From NCBI GenBank assembly GCA_032622095.1, contig CP136069.1:16352450-16416449 (forward strand): a DNA stretch of 64,000 bases, read 5' to 3'. Under the pieces are notes generated by a model. The model ran no database searches and was not told where the DNA came from. It saw nothing but the letters and a program-made list of their open reading frames with translations. The DNA is from Siphonodentalium dalli (Eukaryota; Mollusca; Scaphopoda; Gadilida; Siphonodentaliidae). The translations under genes and the position numbers were made by a program. Of the stretch, positions 25,462-35,715 are shown piece after piece (position 1 is the first letter of the stretch; the number at the start of each line of letters is the position of its first letter).

Positions 25462-26162
25462 GGCTGCGGACACATGTACCACAGTAGCGATGGCATAGTA
25501 GGTGTGACAATTTATTATGGTGAAATTTGGTGACAATTGGCCGTCATACTTAATATGCCATATCTAGCCATGTAGCCCGCTGAGTTTCCGCACAATGAGT
25601 TGATTGGACCAATTAACCCATTGCGTTGCACCAAGGTTGAATTCTACTCATTACGTTTTGCTACATTTTATGCTCTACGGTACATAAAATTGCACCATCG
25701 ATCGTCCAGAATTGTGTTTGAACGTGGCAATCCATCATTTACTCACATATTACGCACGTTTTATTGATATAATATCAATGCATGTTTATCTACTTATATT
25801 AATTTCATGCTAATTAAGACAATTTCCAAGTTGCGTTTTTTATTTTTGCGACGTTTAGTTCTGCGCACAATTCTGCTAACATTATCATGTGGGCAAATGA
25901 AGCTGTGTCGGAACTGTTGGGGTAAATACAGCTGAGAGAAAGTATCTGGAATAAACAAAGCGAACTCTATAATTATGCAAGGACCAAAACAATAAACAGA
26001 CTGATTATAATGAACTTTGGAAGACTCATTGTGCGAATATGCAGCGGGCGAAATGGCTAGCTATGGCATATTAAGTATGACGGCCAATTGTCACCAAACT
26101 CCACCATAATAAATTGTCACACCTACTATGCCATCGCTACTGTGGTACGTGTGTCCGCAGCC
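25462..26162. mobile_element. Long-TIR element GGCTGCGGACACA, copy 1 (~700 bp)
   Basis: Both ends carry arms of more than 100 bp, in inverted orientation. From the outside in they read GGCTGCGGACACA, TACCACAGTAGCGATGG, CATAGTAGGTGTGACAATT, TATTATGG, GACAATTGG and a GCTAGCCATG-type core. The centre differs little between copies. No transposase recognised. Copies at 27272-27974 and 35039-35715 have almost the same length. Confidence 0.9.
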
Positions 26163-26560
26163 ATTGTCCGGCTATTCTTCCTTCGGCGGAATAATACAGC
26201 TTGAAGAAATTGTTGAGGGAATGTAATAAGAACTCTGTTTGTTATAATAAGTTTGTTTTATGTATAATATGATACTCAACAGTATCTTGTAACTGCCCAT
26301 TGAGATGTTTTGCAATAAATTCTTGTATCTTGTATAACAATTCCAAACGTGTTATTACAATGCTACCAGGGACATGACTAGAGGGATGCCACCAGGGGCG
26401 TATCTAGAGGGTCTTCTCGTTGGTGAGGGTATTAACATTGGAATTTCCAACTGCACCCGGGCCCCCGCCCCTTGAACCAGGCTCCCATGTATGCGTAATA
26501 CCAATTGCACCCCACCCCCATCTTGGCTTGAAATTTACGAACTGGCACCTCGCAGCCATG
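26163..26560. other. Intronic sequence, repeat fragments
   Basis: No gene. Contains GGGGCGTATCTAGAGGG and CACCCCACCCCCATC, fragments reminiscent of the dispersed family at 26782 and 48700. Nothing else seen. Confidence 0.45.
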
Positions 26561-26775
26561 ATTTTAACGAATGTTAGTTTATTATAATGAATATTAGTCT
26601 ATTTTAATGAATATTAGTTTATTTAAATCATTATTAGTTTACTTTAATGGATATTAGTTTATTTTAACGAGTGTTAGTTTATTTAAATCATTATTAGTTT
26701 ATTTTAATGGATATTAGTTTATTTTAACGAGTGTTAGTTTATTTTAATGAATACTAGTTTATTTTAATATATTTT
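26560..26775. repeat. 21-bp AT-rich minisatellite (ATTAGTTTATTTTAATGRAT)
   Basis: About ten imperfect copies of a ~21-bp unit, ATTAGTTTATTTTAATGAAT-like. The reverse complement (ATTCATTAAAATAAAC) occurs at 26945-26995 and 29600-29655, so the unit belongs to the dispersed element that follows. Confidence 0.88.
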
Positions 26776-26781
26776 TCCATT

Positions 26782-27115
26782 GTGGCCGAGCGGTCCTGGT
26801 CCATCATTGGTGGCCAGTTAAAACTGCTAATCAATTAAAAAATCGAGGACTGAATTTTCCTGCATTGAGATAGACTTCTAGATGCAAAGATTTTGACATT
26901 TTCAGATTTAGATTTCAAATCCCCCATCTCTGGTAGTCAGTCAAAGACTAATATTCATTAACATAAACAAATATTCATTAAAATAAACAAATATATTCCC
27001 CGTGTTATTGTTTCGATTTTCCCTGTCGAAACTTCAAAAGAGTTCCAAGGTTTTGTACTGGTGGAATATGATCTCTACGGACGTTAGCCAGAGAAGAGGT
27101 TCATGGCATGGTCTA
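26782..27115. repeat. Dispersed repeat copy ending in the GTAGAGATTCATGGC terminus
   Basis: Near-identical to 29425-29707 (CATTGTGGCCGAGCGGTCC, AATCGAGGACTGAATTTTCC, CCCATCTCTGGTAGTCAGTC). Its right end (GTACTGGTGGAATATGATC, ACGTTAGCCAGAG, CATGGCATG) matches the right termini of the foldback pair at 56096-56604 and 56735-57244. No coding signal. Confidence 0.85.
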
Positions 27116-27271
27116 ACCCCCGTGCGAAAAAAAATACCAGATATACCATTATATACTATATACCATTGACAAGGTTCACAAGTCCGATTTTTAGGAAAAA
27201 CACACCATCTATCATACATATATTCTCAAATTCGTTCAACTCAGTCACAATATATTTCAATGTGTCTTATT

Positions 27272-27974
27272 GGCTGCGGACACACATATCACAATAGCGA
27301 TGGCATAGTAGGTGTGATTATTTATTATGGTGGAGTTTAGTGACAATTGGTTGTCATAATTAATATGCCATATGTAGCAATGTCGCCCGCTGCATATTCG
27401 CATAATGAGTCCTCCAAAGTTCGTTATAATCAGTCTTTTTCTTGTTTTTGGTCCTTGTATAGTTCGCTTTGTTTATTCCAGATACATTCTCGCAGCTGCA
27501 TTTCCTCCAACAGTTCCGACACAGCTTCATTGGCCCACGTGATAATGTTAGCGGAATTATGCGGAAAACTAAACGTCGCAAAATAAAAAAAAAACGCAAT
27601 TGGGGAACCGTCTTATACGCATGAAATTAATATAAGTGGATAAACATGAATTGAGATCATATCAACAAAGCGTACTACATGCATGATATGTGAGTGAATG
27701 AGGGATTACGACGGTCAAACACAATTCTGGACGATCGATCGTGCAATTATATATATAATACGTGAATACAATCTAGCAAAACGTAATGAGTAGAGATCAG
27801 CCTTGGTGAAATGCCATGGGTTAATTGGCCGAGTCGACTCATTGTGCGAAAACTCAGCGGGCGACATGGCTAGCTATTGCACAGAAATATGACGACCAAT
27901 TGTCACCAAATTGCAACATAATAAATTGTCACACTTACTATGCCATCGCAACTGTGGTACGTGTGTCCGCAGCC
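27272..27974. mobile_element. Long-TIR element GGCTGCGGACACA, copy 2
   Basis: Same ends and length class (703 bp) as 25462-26162. A 79-codon minus frame at 27360-27599 has GPMKLCRNCW. The matching stretch in copy 1 has a related but broken reading, so it could be the relic of an element gene; not called. Confidence 0.9.
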
Positions 27975-28201
27975 ATTGGCCATGTAATTTCCTTTCTTTT
28001 GATGTATAATATAACTCGATATTAACAAACGAAAGTCTCACACACCCCCCAACTTTGGTCACAATGTTCAACAGTTCATACCTGACACAACAGTAGTTGG
28101 ATAAATTAACAACAACAATATGTTGAATGTGTGCAATGTGATTTTCCCACGAAATATTAGTGGGGAATTTGTTTGTTTTTTTATACAAACAGTAATATAA
28201 A

Positions 28202-28600
28202 TTAACCCTTTACCCAACAGAAGGGCCCTGTGCCAATGCATTCTCTTATATATGCGAGTCGACCATAGGTCGCCTCGCATATATAAGAGAATGCATTGGC
28301 TTAACACATTAAAAATTATAAAATTGTTAAAGAATGTAAGAAAAAATGGTAAAAAGTGTTAAAAAAAATTTTTTTTTAGGCCAATGCATTCTCTTATATA
28401 TGCGAGGCGACCTATGGTCGACTCGCATATATAAGAGAATGCATTGGCACAGGGCATAACTGTACTATCACAATGTGGTCAAGGAGCCGGTTCCAATGAT
28501 AACCATATTTGTATGGTTCTATTGAGACAGACCGAAGATATTTTAGGCTGTTGAAGCTTTATTTGGCCGGTTTTGGCCGGTTTGTTGGGTAAAGGGTTAA
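28202..28600. mobile_element. TTAA-flanked piggyBac-like MITE, 399 bp, with two hairpin cores
   Basis: Ends TTAACCCTTTACCCAACA and TGTTGGGTAAAGGGTTAA are exact complements. Inside are two hairpin cores (28232-28300 and 28380-28448) in opposite orientation, separated by an AT-rich spacer. The right interior (TAACTGTACTATCACAATG, GAGCCGGTTCCAATGAT, AGATATTTTAGGCTG) recurs inverted in the left interior of 33640-34025. Intronic in the Ly6 gene. Confidence 0.92.
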
Positions 28601-28607
28601 TAATTTC

Positions 28608-29720
28608 GGTTTTTGGTCAAAATATTTGATTGATATGGCCATCAGTTGGAAACTTTTCTAGCCTTAGTGGGTGTCAGGTCGGACTTAGTGGGTGTCAGGT
28701 CGGACTTAGTGGGTGTCAGGTCGGACTTAGTGGGTGTCAGGTCGGACTTAGTGGGTGTCAGGTCGGACTTAGTGGGTGTCAGGTCGGACTTAGTGGGTGT
28801 CAGGTCGGCCTTAGTGGGTGTCAGGTCGGACTTAGTGGGTGTCAGGTCGGACTTAGTGGGTGTCAGGTCGGACTTAGTGGGTGTCAGGTCGGACTTAGTG
28901 GGTGTCAGGTCGGACTTAGTGGGTGTCAGGTCGGACTTAGTGGGTGTCAGGTCGGACTTAGTGGGTGTCAGGTCGGACTTAGTGGGTGTCAGGTCGGACT
29001 TAGTGGGTGTCAGGTCGGACTTAGTGGGTGTGAGGTCGGACTTAGTGGGTGTCAGGTCGGACTTAGTGGGTGTCAGGTCGGAAATTTCCACTTCAGAGCT
29101 TGGTGCCAGTTTAGACGCTATGATTTTGCAGTTTTCAGGTTAAGATTTCAAACTGTTCTCCCTTTGGGTTGATGGGTCCTGATTCCTCCCCGATGGCCCT
29201 GGGTGGCCAGGCAAAAACTGTGAATCAATTAAACTAATCGACGCCTGAAAGTTTTCTGGTTCAGATTTCAAATTGTTCTCCCATTGTGACGGAGGGGTAC
29301 AGGTCGCTCTCCGGTGGCCTGTTAAAAACTGCTAATCTATTTTTTTTTATATCAATGCCTGAATTTGCCTGGAGTTATAGACCTCCAGATGCTAGGATTT
29401 TGCAGTTTTCAAAAGATTTTTCCATTGTGGCCGAGCGGTCCTGGTCCATCATTGGTGGCCAGTTAAAACTGCTAATCAATTAAAAAATCGAGGACTGAAT
29501 TTTCCTGCATTGAGATAGACTTCTAGATGCAAAGATTTTGAAATTTTCAGATTTAGATTTCAAATCCCCCATCTCTGGTAGTCAGTCAAAGACTAATATT
29601 CATTAACATAAACAAATATTCATTAAAATAAACTATTATTCATTAAAATAAACTTTCTTATGATATCTACGGGCATTAGCCAGAGTAGATATTCATGGCA
29701 TGATCTAGGGGGCTGTGCCA
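28608..29720. repeat. Dispersed repeat with an expanded 21-bp minisatellite inside
   Basis: 28608-28662 (ATGGCCATCAGTTGGAAA) and 29082-29420 (TTTAGACGCTATGATTTTGC) match, as one unit, the family copies at 34290-34640 (reverse) and 48700-48900. In those, a single TTAGGGAGTGTCAG-type stretch occupies the place of the minisatellite. 29425-29707 is near-identical to 26782-27115. Confidence 0.8.
28663..29081. repeat. 21-bp minisatellite, ~20 copies
   Basis: Unit CTTAGTGGGTGTCAGGTCGG plus A, repeated about 20 times with one C and one G variant. The period is a multiple of three, which opens long frames in several phases on both strands (Leu-Ser-Gly-Cys, Leu-Thr-Pro-Thr-Lys). None is a gene. Confidence 0.98.
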
Positions 29721-30034
29721 CCCCTGTCGCCTCGTCCCTGAACGCCACAACCATTCCACATCAAACTTGTTGGAAGCGACCCGTTATACTGTTCTATATA
29801 TGTATCCACATGTAACCCCAGTAAATATTCCGTACATATGCAATTTGTGATTCTCTATTCATGATATAATTTTTATTTGCATAATGAAGATTGCAATAGG
29901 AGTTGATTTGAAACTGAGAAACACTCGAAATATTATGTTACATGTATTATAATAAGACATGTTTTTACATTTGTTTTTGTTCTTTGTCAATTTCAATTAT
30001 AACTCTTTGGCTAAAGCCAGGATGCCGGAGATAT
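29721..30034. other. Intronic sequence, nothing recognised
   Basis: AT-rich intron sequence. No open frame or repeat of note. Confidence 0.45.
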
Positions 30035-30255
30035 TTAAACCTTCCATGACTGGAGCTTCCTAAAAATTTGCGAAAACCCTGTGCGAATGCATTCTCTTAT
30101 GCGAGTCTCCCTTATATACGAAGAATACATTTGCTTAACAATATTTACCTTGACATTGTAAGCCAGTGCATTCACTTATATATGCGAAGCTCCTTACGGG
30201 CGACTGGCATATATAAGATAATGCACTGACACAGGATCTTTAAAGCTGCACCAAG
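30035..30255. mobile_element. Degraded hairpin element (TTAAACCTTCCATGACTGG end)
   Basis: Left end TTAAACCTTCCATGACTGG, then a damaged hairpin (30087-30137) and a better one (30162-30230). It closes near ACAGGATCTTTAAAGCTGC. It belongs to the same subfamily as 34022-34290 and 40175-40332. It lies only a few tens of bases upstream of the 30291 exon. Confidence 0.7.
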
Positions 30256-30290
30256 GGGACACACACATATATTATTCGTCTTGATTCCAG

Positions 30291-30405
30291 TTCTGCAGCC
30301 AGAAAGTATCCAACAATGAGAGAGAGTGCTGGCAGCCAGGTCAGGGGTCAATAGGCTCGTGTGTCACGTGTTGTCAAACCTCTGGCTGCAACGGAAACCC
30401 GCCAG
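30291..30405 (+). CDS. Ly6/uPAR gene, third recognised exon (end of domain 1)
   Basis: Acceptor CTTGATTCCAG (AG at 30289-30290); donor CCGCCAG|GTAAGT at 30406. It enters in phase 0 and leaves in phase 1. It reads FCSQKVSNNEREC, WQPGQGSIGSC, VTCCQTSGCNGNPP, giving cysteines 7-12 and ending with the C-C-x4-C-N signature of Ly6/uPAR domains. The leftover G joins GA of the next exon to make Gly. The last ~50 bp, donor included, are tandemly triplicated (see 30360-30525). Reading past the donor meets an in-frame TAA at 30411-30413, so a retained-intron or late-donor transcript would encode a protein ending just after domain 1. Confidence 0.87.
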
Positions 30406-30525
30406 GTAAGTAATGTGTGTCACGTGTTGTCAAACCACTGGCTGCAACGGAAACCCGTCAGGTAAGTAATGTGTGTCACGTGTTGTCAAACCAATGGCTG
30501 CAACGGAAACCCGCCAGGTAAGTAA
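30360..30525. repeat. Three 56-bp tandem copies of an exon end plus splice donor
   Basis: Copies start at 30360, 30416 and 30472. Each contains TGTGTCACGTGTTGTCAAAC, GGCTGCAACGGAAACCCG and CAGGTAAGTAAT. The first is the real end of the third Ly6 exon. The second and third offer equally good donors at 30462 and 30518. Because 56 is not a multiple of three, and an in-frame TAA follows the first donor, use of donors 2 or 3 would truncate the protein after domain 1. Confidence 0.95.
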
Positions 30526-31595
30526 TTTATAAAACGATTTTAGACGTGACCGTTATGGAACGTGCATTTCTTCTGCTAGCCCTAAGGTAAACTTCACACG
30601 CAACCCAGCAGATGTCATGTATGCGGTATCGTTTATGGATAACATTAGCAACGTCACACTGCCCCTGGTAACAACTTGAAACGATTCGCCTTTGTAGCAA
30701 AACGATATTTAGATTCTCGATACCCACAAGAGCATTTACAATACATCTTAGTGGAACATACGGCACAGGCAGCACACAACTATACCCAAATAGATTTATA
30801 GAGCCAAACATGTACTTTACAATATAACACCTGTCCGATAGTACATAAGATAGTATATTATTGTTATATGTGTTCCCGAATCTAGGATAAACTTCCTTTT
30901 CCCAGTGATTGTAATGATAGGGTTAATTGTATAAATAAGCACACTACATGGGGGATGCAAATGATATAGTATATAAGAACATACAAGCATAATTAACACG
31001 ATCATATTCCTAATTGGTATGACTGGTAGCAACCATTGTATAAGTGAGATAGGATCAAACCAGTCTCATAATATAGTAAATAATAGTATGGTACACGTCA
31101 TAGACAAGGGTAATATGATATATCAGACCTTATTTAAACGCATGATATACCAATGGTTGGAATAACTACTCGTGTCCAGAAATACATTGACACTCCCGCT
31201 TAGACCACCGAACAACCAACACCTTTGTTCGTCCACCTATTGTGCTTATCGGCAAAGACTTATTTAAAATATAAAAATATCAAACTTTCTGGATTCTTCA
31301 TTGTTCCCGTTCCTTTGTGTGACCCACATTATGTGAGTAGAGGGAGGATGCCCTATAGCAGAAGAGTCCACAATTAGAGGTACCATGTCTTACCCACCGG
31401 AAGCTGACATAAGCTAATGATAGGTAGAGCACTCTGTTGTATAGGCAGTTTCTGATATAGTCATAAAGAGTAGGAAAATAAAAGATAGAAGAAACCCAGA
31501 GAACACATACAAATTTCGTGTTATGATTTATATTTCATAATAATATTTAATTTAATCATTGTATGATCAACGTTATGTGAAAAAGAAATAATCAA
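30526..31595. other. Intron, nothing recognised
   Basis: AT-rich; frames at 30527-31032 on the minus strand are short and unconvincing. Confidence 0.45.
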
Positions 31596-31805
31596 AAAAG
31601 CGAGGTCCCCTGGTCATTTCTGTAAATTTAGTACCCGTGAGGTCTCCATGTCGTTACTGTACATTTATTAACCACGAGTTTCCCAGGTCATTACTATACA
31701 TTACTACCCACGAAGTCCCTATTTCATAACTTACATGTACTTACCACGAGGTCCCCGGGTCGTTATTGCACATTTACTACCCACGAGGTTCCCCGGTCAC
31801 CAACT
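31595..31805. repeat. Degenerate ~38-bp tandem repeat
   Basis: About five to six imperfect copies of a unit like CACGAGGTCCCCGGGTCGTT followed by a TACATTTACTACC-type stretch. Intronic, between exons 3 and 4. Confidence 0.8.
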
Positions 31806-32390
31806 CTACCTTCACCACTAGACTGCGAGACACTCCACCTGTCAGCCATTAATGATTTTGTAAACTTAAATGTATTGTATCAATATATAATGTATTTGTA
31901 TCTTGTTATGATATGAATTGTGACCGGAATAAAAAAATATTTAAAAAAAAAAATAATAATTCTTGATAAAATGATTGTGTTTCAATGATGGTGATGTTGG
32001 TAAGTTAATGGAAGTCGGTGATGTTAGTCTAGTAAAGGATCACTCAAGTGGAAACGAACGAGAAGGTGTGTCAAAACAATATATTATTGTGATAAAGCGA
32101 CGGAATCGTATGCGTGTGAACATGCGCATTGTGTAATGGCATTTACAGTTACACAAACGAATACTTGAAATAAAACAATAAATATGGATTTTTTAATCGA
32201 GCCATTTTATATCTAACGTATATATGTATCACTCAGGCATACGACAGAACGATCCCTCTTTTTATCAGTTTCAAATCCTGTTATTCTAGAATTTGCTTGT
32301 ATAGGCCATAGTTACCATAAAACTCACGGGAATCTATGGACACCATAACACACACTGGTGTACTTACGTTTACTTTCTTTTACCCAACAG
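31806..32390. other. Intron end and acceptor of exon 4
   Basis: No gene. An A-rich run lies at about 31929-31956. The segment ends with TTTACTTTCTTTTACCCAACAG, a good polypyrimidine tract and acceptor (AG at 32389-32390). Confidence 0.6.
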
Positions 32391-33620
32391 GAATAGATCT
32401 GTCCCCTGACCACATTGTTGAAGTCAGGGCTGACGACGATTCTAGTAAACCGGATCATCCCCCACCACCCAAGCACAATAGCAAACCAGCAGAGCCCAAT
32501 AGCAAACCGAATCATCGTCCATCATCCAAGCCCAATAGCAAACCAGGCAAGCCCAATAGCAAACCGGATCCCAGCCACTCAAAACCACACAGTAAACCGG
32601 ATACTGATCACAGTCATTCTAAACCGGATCCCAGCCACTCAAAACCACACAGTAAACCGGATACTGATCACAGTCATTCTAAACCGGATCCCAGCCACTC
32701 AAAACCACACAGTAAACCGGATACTGATCACAGTCATTCTAAACCGGATCCCAGCCACTCAAAACCACACAGTAAACCGGATACTGACCACAGTCATTCT
32801 AAACCGGATCCCAGCCACTCAAAACCACACAGTAAACCGGATACTGATCACAGTCATTCTAAACCGGATCACGGACATTCTAAACCTAACAGCAAACCGG
32901 ATACCGATCACTCCAAACCAAAGCCAACACAAAGACCAACGCATCGTCCAAGTCATACACAGAAGCCAACACATCGTCCACATCCTACACAGAAGCCATC
33001 GAAACCGAACAGCAAACCTGATCACAGTCATTCTAAACCGGATCACGGACATTCCAAACCGAACAGCAAACCAGACCACGGACATTCTACACCGAACAGC
33101 AAACCGGATCACAGTCATTCTAAACCGGATCACGGACATTCCAAACCGAACAGCAAACCAGACCACGGACATTCTAAACCGAACAGCAAACCGGATCACG
33201 GACATTCTAAACCGAACAGCAAACCGGATCACGGACATTCTAAACCGAACAGCAAACCAGACCACGGACATTCTAAACCGAACAGCAAACCGGATCACGG
33301 ACATTCTAAACCGAACAGCAAACCGGATCACGGACATTCTAAACCGAACAGCAAACCGGATCACAATTCTAAACCACACAAACCCGATTCCGGCAGCAAA
33401 TCAAACGATCATAGCGGTAGTAAGAGCACCGACAAAAGTCAAAGCGGCGGAAAGTCAAATGTGGCCAACCCGGGTTGCCATTGTCACGGAGGCAAGCATT
33501 GCTGTGGTAACCATGGGAAGTTCATACAACTTGTGATAAATTTGAGAGGTCTCGGGGGCAGTTCCTCTGAGGAATGTACGGACCAAAAAGAGAGCTCTCA
33601 TCACGCTAAACCAGGTACAA
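32391..33620 (+). CDS. Ly6/uPAR gene, fourth recognised exon: Ser/Lys/Pro/Asp/His repeat region and Cys/His cluster
   Basis: It enters in phase 1 (G|GA = Gly) and reads GIDLSPDHIVEVRADDDSS before the repeats. First come Asn-Ser-Lys-Pro units. Then five copies of a 20-residue unit containing DPSHSKPHSKP and DTDHSHSKP (60-bp DNA repeat, about 32565-32864). A TQKPTHRP stretch follows, then about ten copies of DHGHSKPNSKP (33-bp repeat, about 33040-33360). The exon closes with a Gly/Ser/Lys part, a GCHCHGGKHCCGNHG cluster and a short non-repetitive tail with one more Cys (SSSEECTDQ). The low-complexity, charged, proline-rich make-up predicts an extended, disordered extracellular linker. His/Asp/Ser density suggests metal or mineral binding or phosphorylation, which is inference. 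The donor is ACAA|GTAAGT at 33621; CCAG|GTACAA at 33615 is an in-phase alternative. An element starts 19 bp past the donor. Confidence 0.87.
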
Positions 33621-33639
33621 GTAAGTCTAAAACAGTGTG

Positions 33640-34025
33640 TTAACCCTTTACCCAACAAACCGACCAAAAACGCCCAAATAAAGCTTCAACAGCCTAAAAT
33701 ATCTTCGGTCTTTCTCAATAGAACCATACAAATATGGATATCATTGGAACCGGCTCATTGACCACATTGTGATGGTTACAGTTATGCCCTGTGCCAATGC
33801 ATTCTCTTATATATGCGAGTCGACCATAGGTCGCCTCGCATATATAAGAGAATGCATTGGCCTAAAAATATAATATAATATTTTTCTACATTCTTTGACA
33901 ATTTTATCATTTTTAATATGTGTTAAGCCAATGCATTCTCTTATATATGCGAGGCGACCTATGGTCGACTCGCATATATAAGAGAATGCATTGGCACAGG
34001 ACCGTTCTGTTGGGTAAAGGGTTAA
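33640..34025. mobile_element. TTAA-flanked piggyBac-like MITE, 386 bp, two hairpin cores
   Basis: Ends TTAACCCTTTACCCAACA and TGTTGGGTAAAGGGTTAA. Hairpin cores at 33793-33861 and 33927-33995 are in opposite orientations. It is inverted with respect to 28202-28600: its left interior (AAAGCTTCAACAGCC, GAACCGGCTC) is the complement of that copy's right interior. It begins 19 bp downstream of the exon-4 donor. Its right TTAA is shared with the next element at 34022. Confidence 0.92.
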
Positions 34026-34290
34026 CCCTTCGTGGCTCGAGCTGCCTCATTTTTTGCGAAAAACCCTGTGTTAATGCATTTTTTTTACACATGCGAGTCT
34101 CCCATAGGGAGCCCCGCATATATAAGAGATTGCATTGGCCTAACAATATTTACATTGACTTTGTAAGCCAGTTCATTCTCTTGTATATGCGAGGCTCCCT
34201 ATGGGAGACTCGTATATATATATAAGAGATTGCAATGGCACAAGATCTTTAATGCTGCGCCAGCGCAGCTCCAGTCATGAAAGTTTAGGT
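34022..34290. mobile_element. Hairpin element, third subfamily (shares TTAA with its neighbour)
   Basis: Left end TTAACCCTTCGTGGCTCGAG; right end GCAGCTCCAGTCATGAAAG, then TTTAG. The termini are only partly complementary. Two diverged hairpin cores (about 34070-34139 and 34163-34238) lie between. Directly abuts the 33640-34025 MITE through one TTAA. Confidence 0.72.
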
Positions 34291-34640
34291 CCAGACCGGA
34301 CCAAACACATTGGGCTTCGGTTCACTGGTCGGCCCCGTCTGTGAGAAAACATTGATATCTGAACCTGAAAATTGCCAATACTAACATTCAGTGGTCTCAC
34401 TCCAGTCATATTGACCTCTGATTTTATTTTCTTAAAATTGATTAACAGATTTTGACTGGCCACAAGGGAGACACCTCGACTCACCGGGCCGCCAGTGGTT
34501 CCGCCCGGTGTGAGAATGTGAAACATGAAAATTGCAAAATCCCAGCATCTAGACTGGCATGAAGCTTTCCAAGTGTTGGACCCCACCCCACCTTTTAGGC
34601 TGGAAAAATTCCAACTGATGGCCATGTCAGTCCAACATTT
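34290..34640 (-). repeat. Dispersed repeat copy (reverse orientation)
   Basis: On the minus strand it reads ATGGCCATCAGTTGGAAT, TTTTCCAGCC, GCATGAAG-complement pieces and CTAGATGCTGGGATTTTGC, matching the family at 28608-29420 and 48700-48900. It lacks the minisatellite expansion. The 172-codon minus frame across 34275-34793 is repeat-derived and not supported as a gene. Confidence 0.7.
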
Positions 34641-35038
34641 TGACAAAAGTGGGAAAATTTTCCTTGGTTCGTAAATAGTATGGTTATAAATACCAAAGTT
34701 GTGTAAATAAAAATATATATGATACTTCGCTTCACCACCCTCTTTCATTTTGGTTAATGTATGGTATACATTACCCGATCGACATATAAGCACATAAATA
34801 TGATATTATATATATAAACTGCGCAACCATATATATATTGTACTTTTTTTGAAGATCTAAATTATGGAACTAAACACTAACAATAAGTATTGTGGAATCT
34901 CGACTAATGGGTCAATTCAAACATCCAGATGTTGCCAACATGTTTGATACGAGCTTCTCCGTGTACATTCCTACATAACAAATTTCTGTGTCAAGACTGA
35001 TTGGTATACTTATATTAAAGTAGAAATGAGGTGAGATT
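34641..35038. other. Intron, nothing recognised
   Basis: AT-rich sequence with a TATATA run near 34807-34840. No coding signal. Confidence 0.45.
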
Positions 35039-35715
35039 GGCTGCGGACACACGTACCACAGTAGCGATGGCATAGTAGGTGTGACAATTTATTATGGTGG
35101 AGTTTGGTGAGAATTGGTCCGTCATAATCCTGTGCCATAGCTAGTCATGTTGCCCGCTGAGTTTCCGGACAATGAGTCGATTGGACCAATTAACCAATTG
35201 CGTTTCACCAAGGTTGATCTCTACTCATTACGTTTTGCTAAATTGTATCCGCTGCGATATATATAATTGCACGATAGCTCGTCCAGAATTGTTTTGACCG
35301 TGGCCTGGTGGCAATTCCTCATTGACCCACATATCATGTATGTGGTACGTTTTTTATATGATCTCAATGCATGCATGTTTATCTACTTATATTAATTTCA
35401 TTAGTAAGAACAATCATGGCTGTTGACAGAAATGGGTTATTCATTAAGTTATCAAGTGGACTTGCGTGTTAGCATGCAAAATATAACACTGCGTGTTGAG
35501 TAAAGATCAACAGCGACAAGACATTCAGGTAGATACATCCTTGAGAGATCGACCGTCGCTGGTAGAGCTTGGTAGACTCATTGTGCGAATTTGAAGAGGG
35601 GCGACGTGGATTGCTATGGCATATTAATTGTGACGACCAATTGTCACCAAACTCCACCATAATAAATTGTCACACCTACTATGCCATCGCTACTGTGGTA
35701 CGTGTGTCCACAGCC
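35039..35715. mobile_element. Long-TIR element GGCTGCGGACACA, copy 3
   Basis: Same inverted ends as 25462-26162 and 27272-27974; here the complementarity extends outwards to ATTGGCTG/CAGCCAAT. The interior differs near 35400-35560. Intronic, between exons 4 and 5. Confidence 0.9.

Noticed and set aside
28630-29172. Long frames over the 21-bp minisatellite (both strands)
   Set aside because: The 21-bp period keeps several phases open; there is no splice or start evidence and other copies of the host repeat lack it.
32415-33536. 373-codon plus frame and 186-codon minus frame over exon 4
   Set aside because: Other phases of the coding repeat; they do not connect to exon 3 or 5 in frame.
34275-34793. 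172-codon minus-strand frame
   Set aside because: It lies over a dispersed repeat copy and has no conserved protein features.
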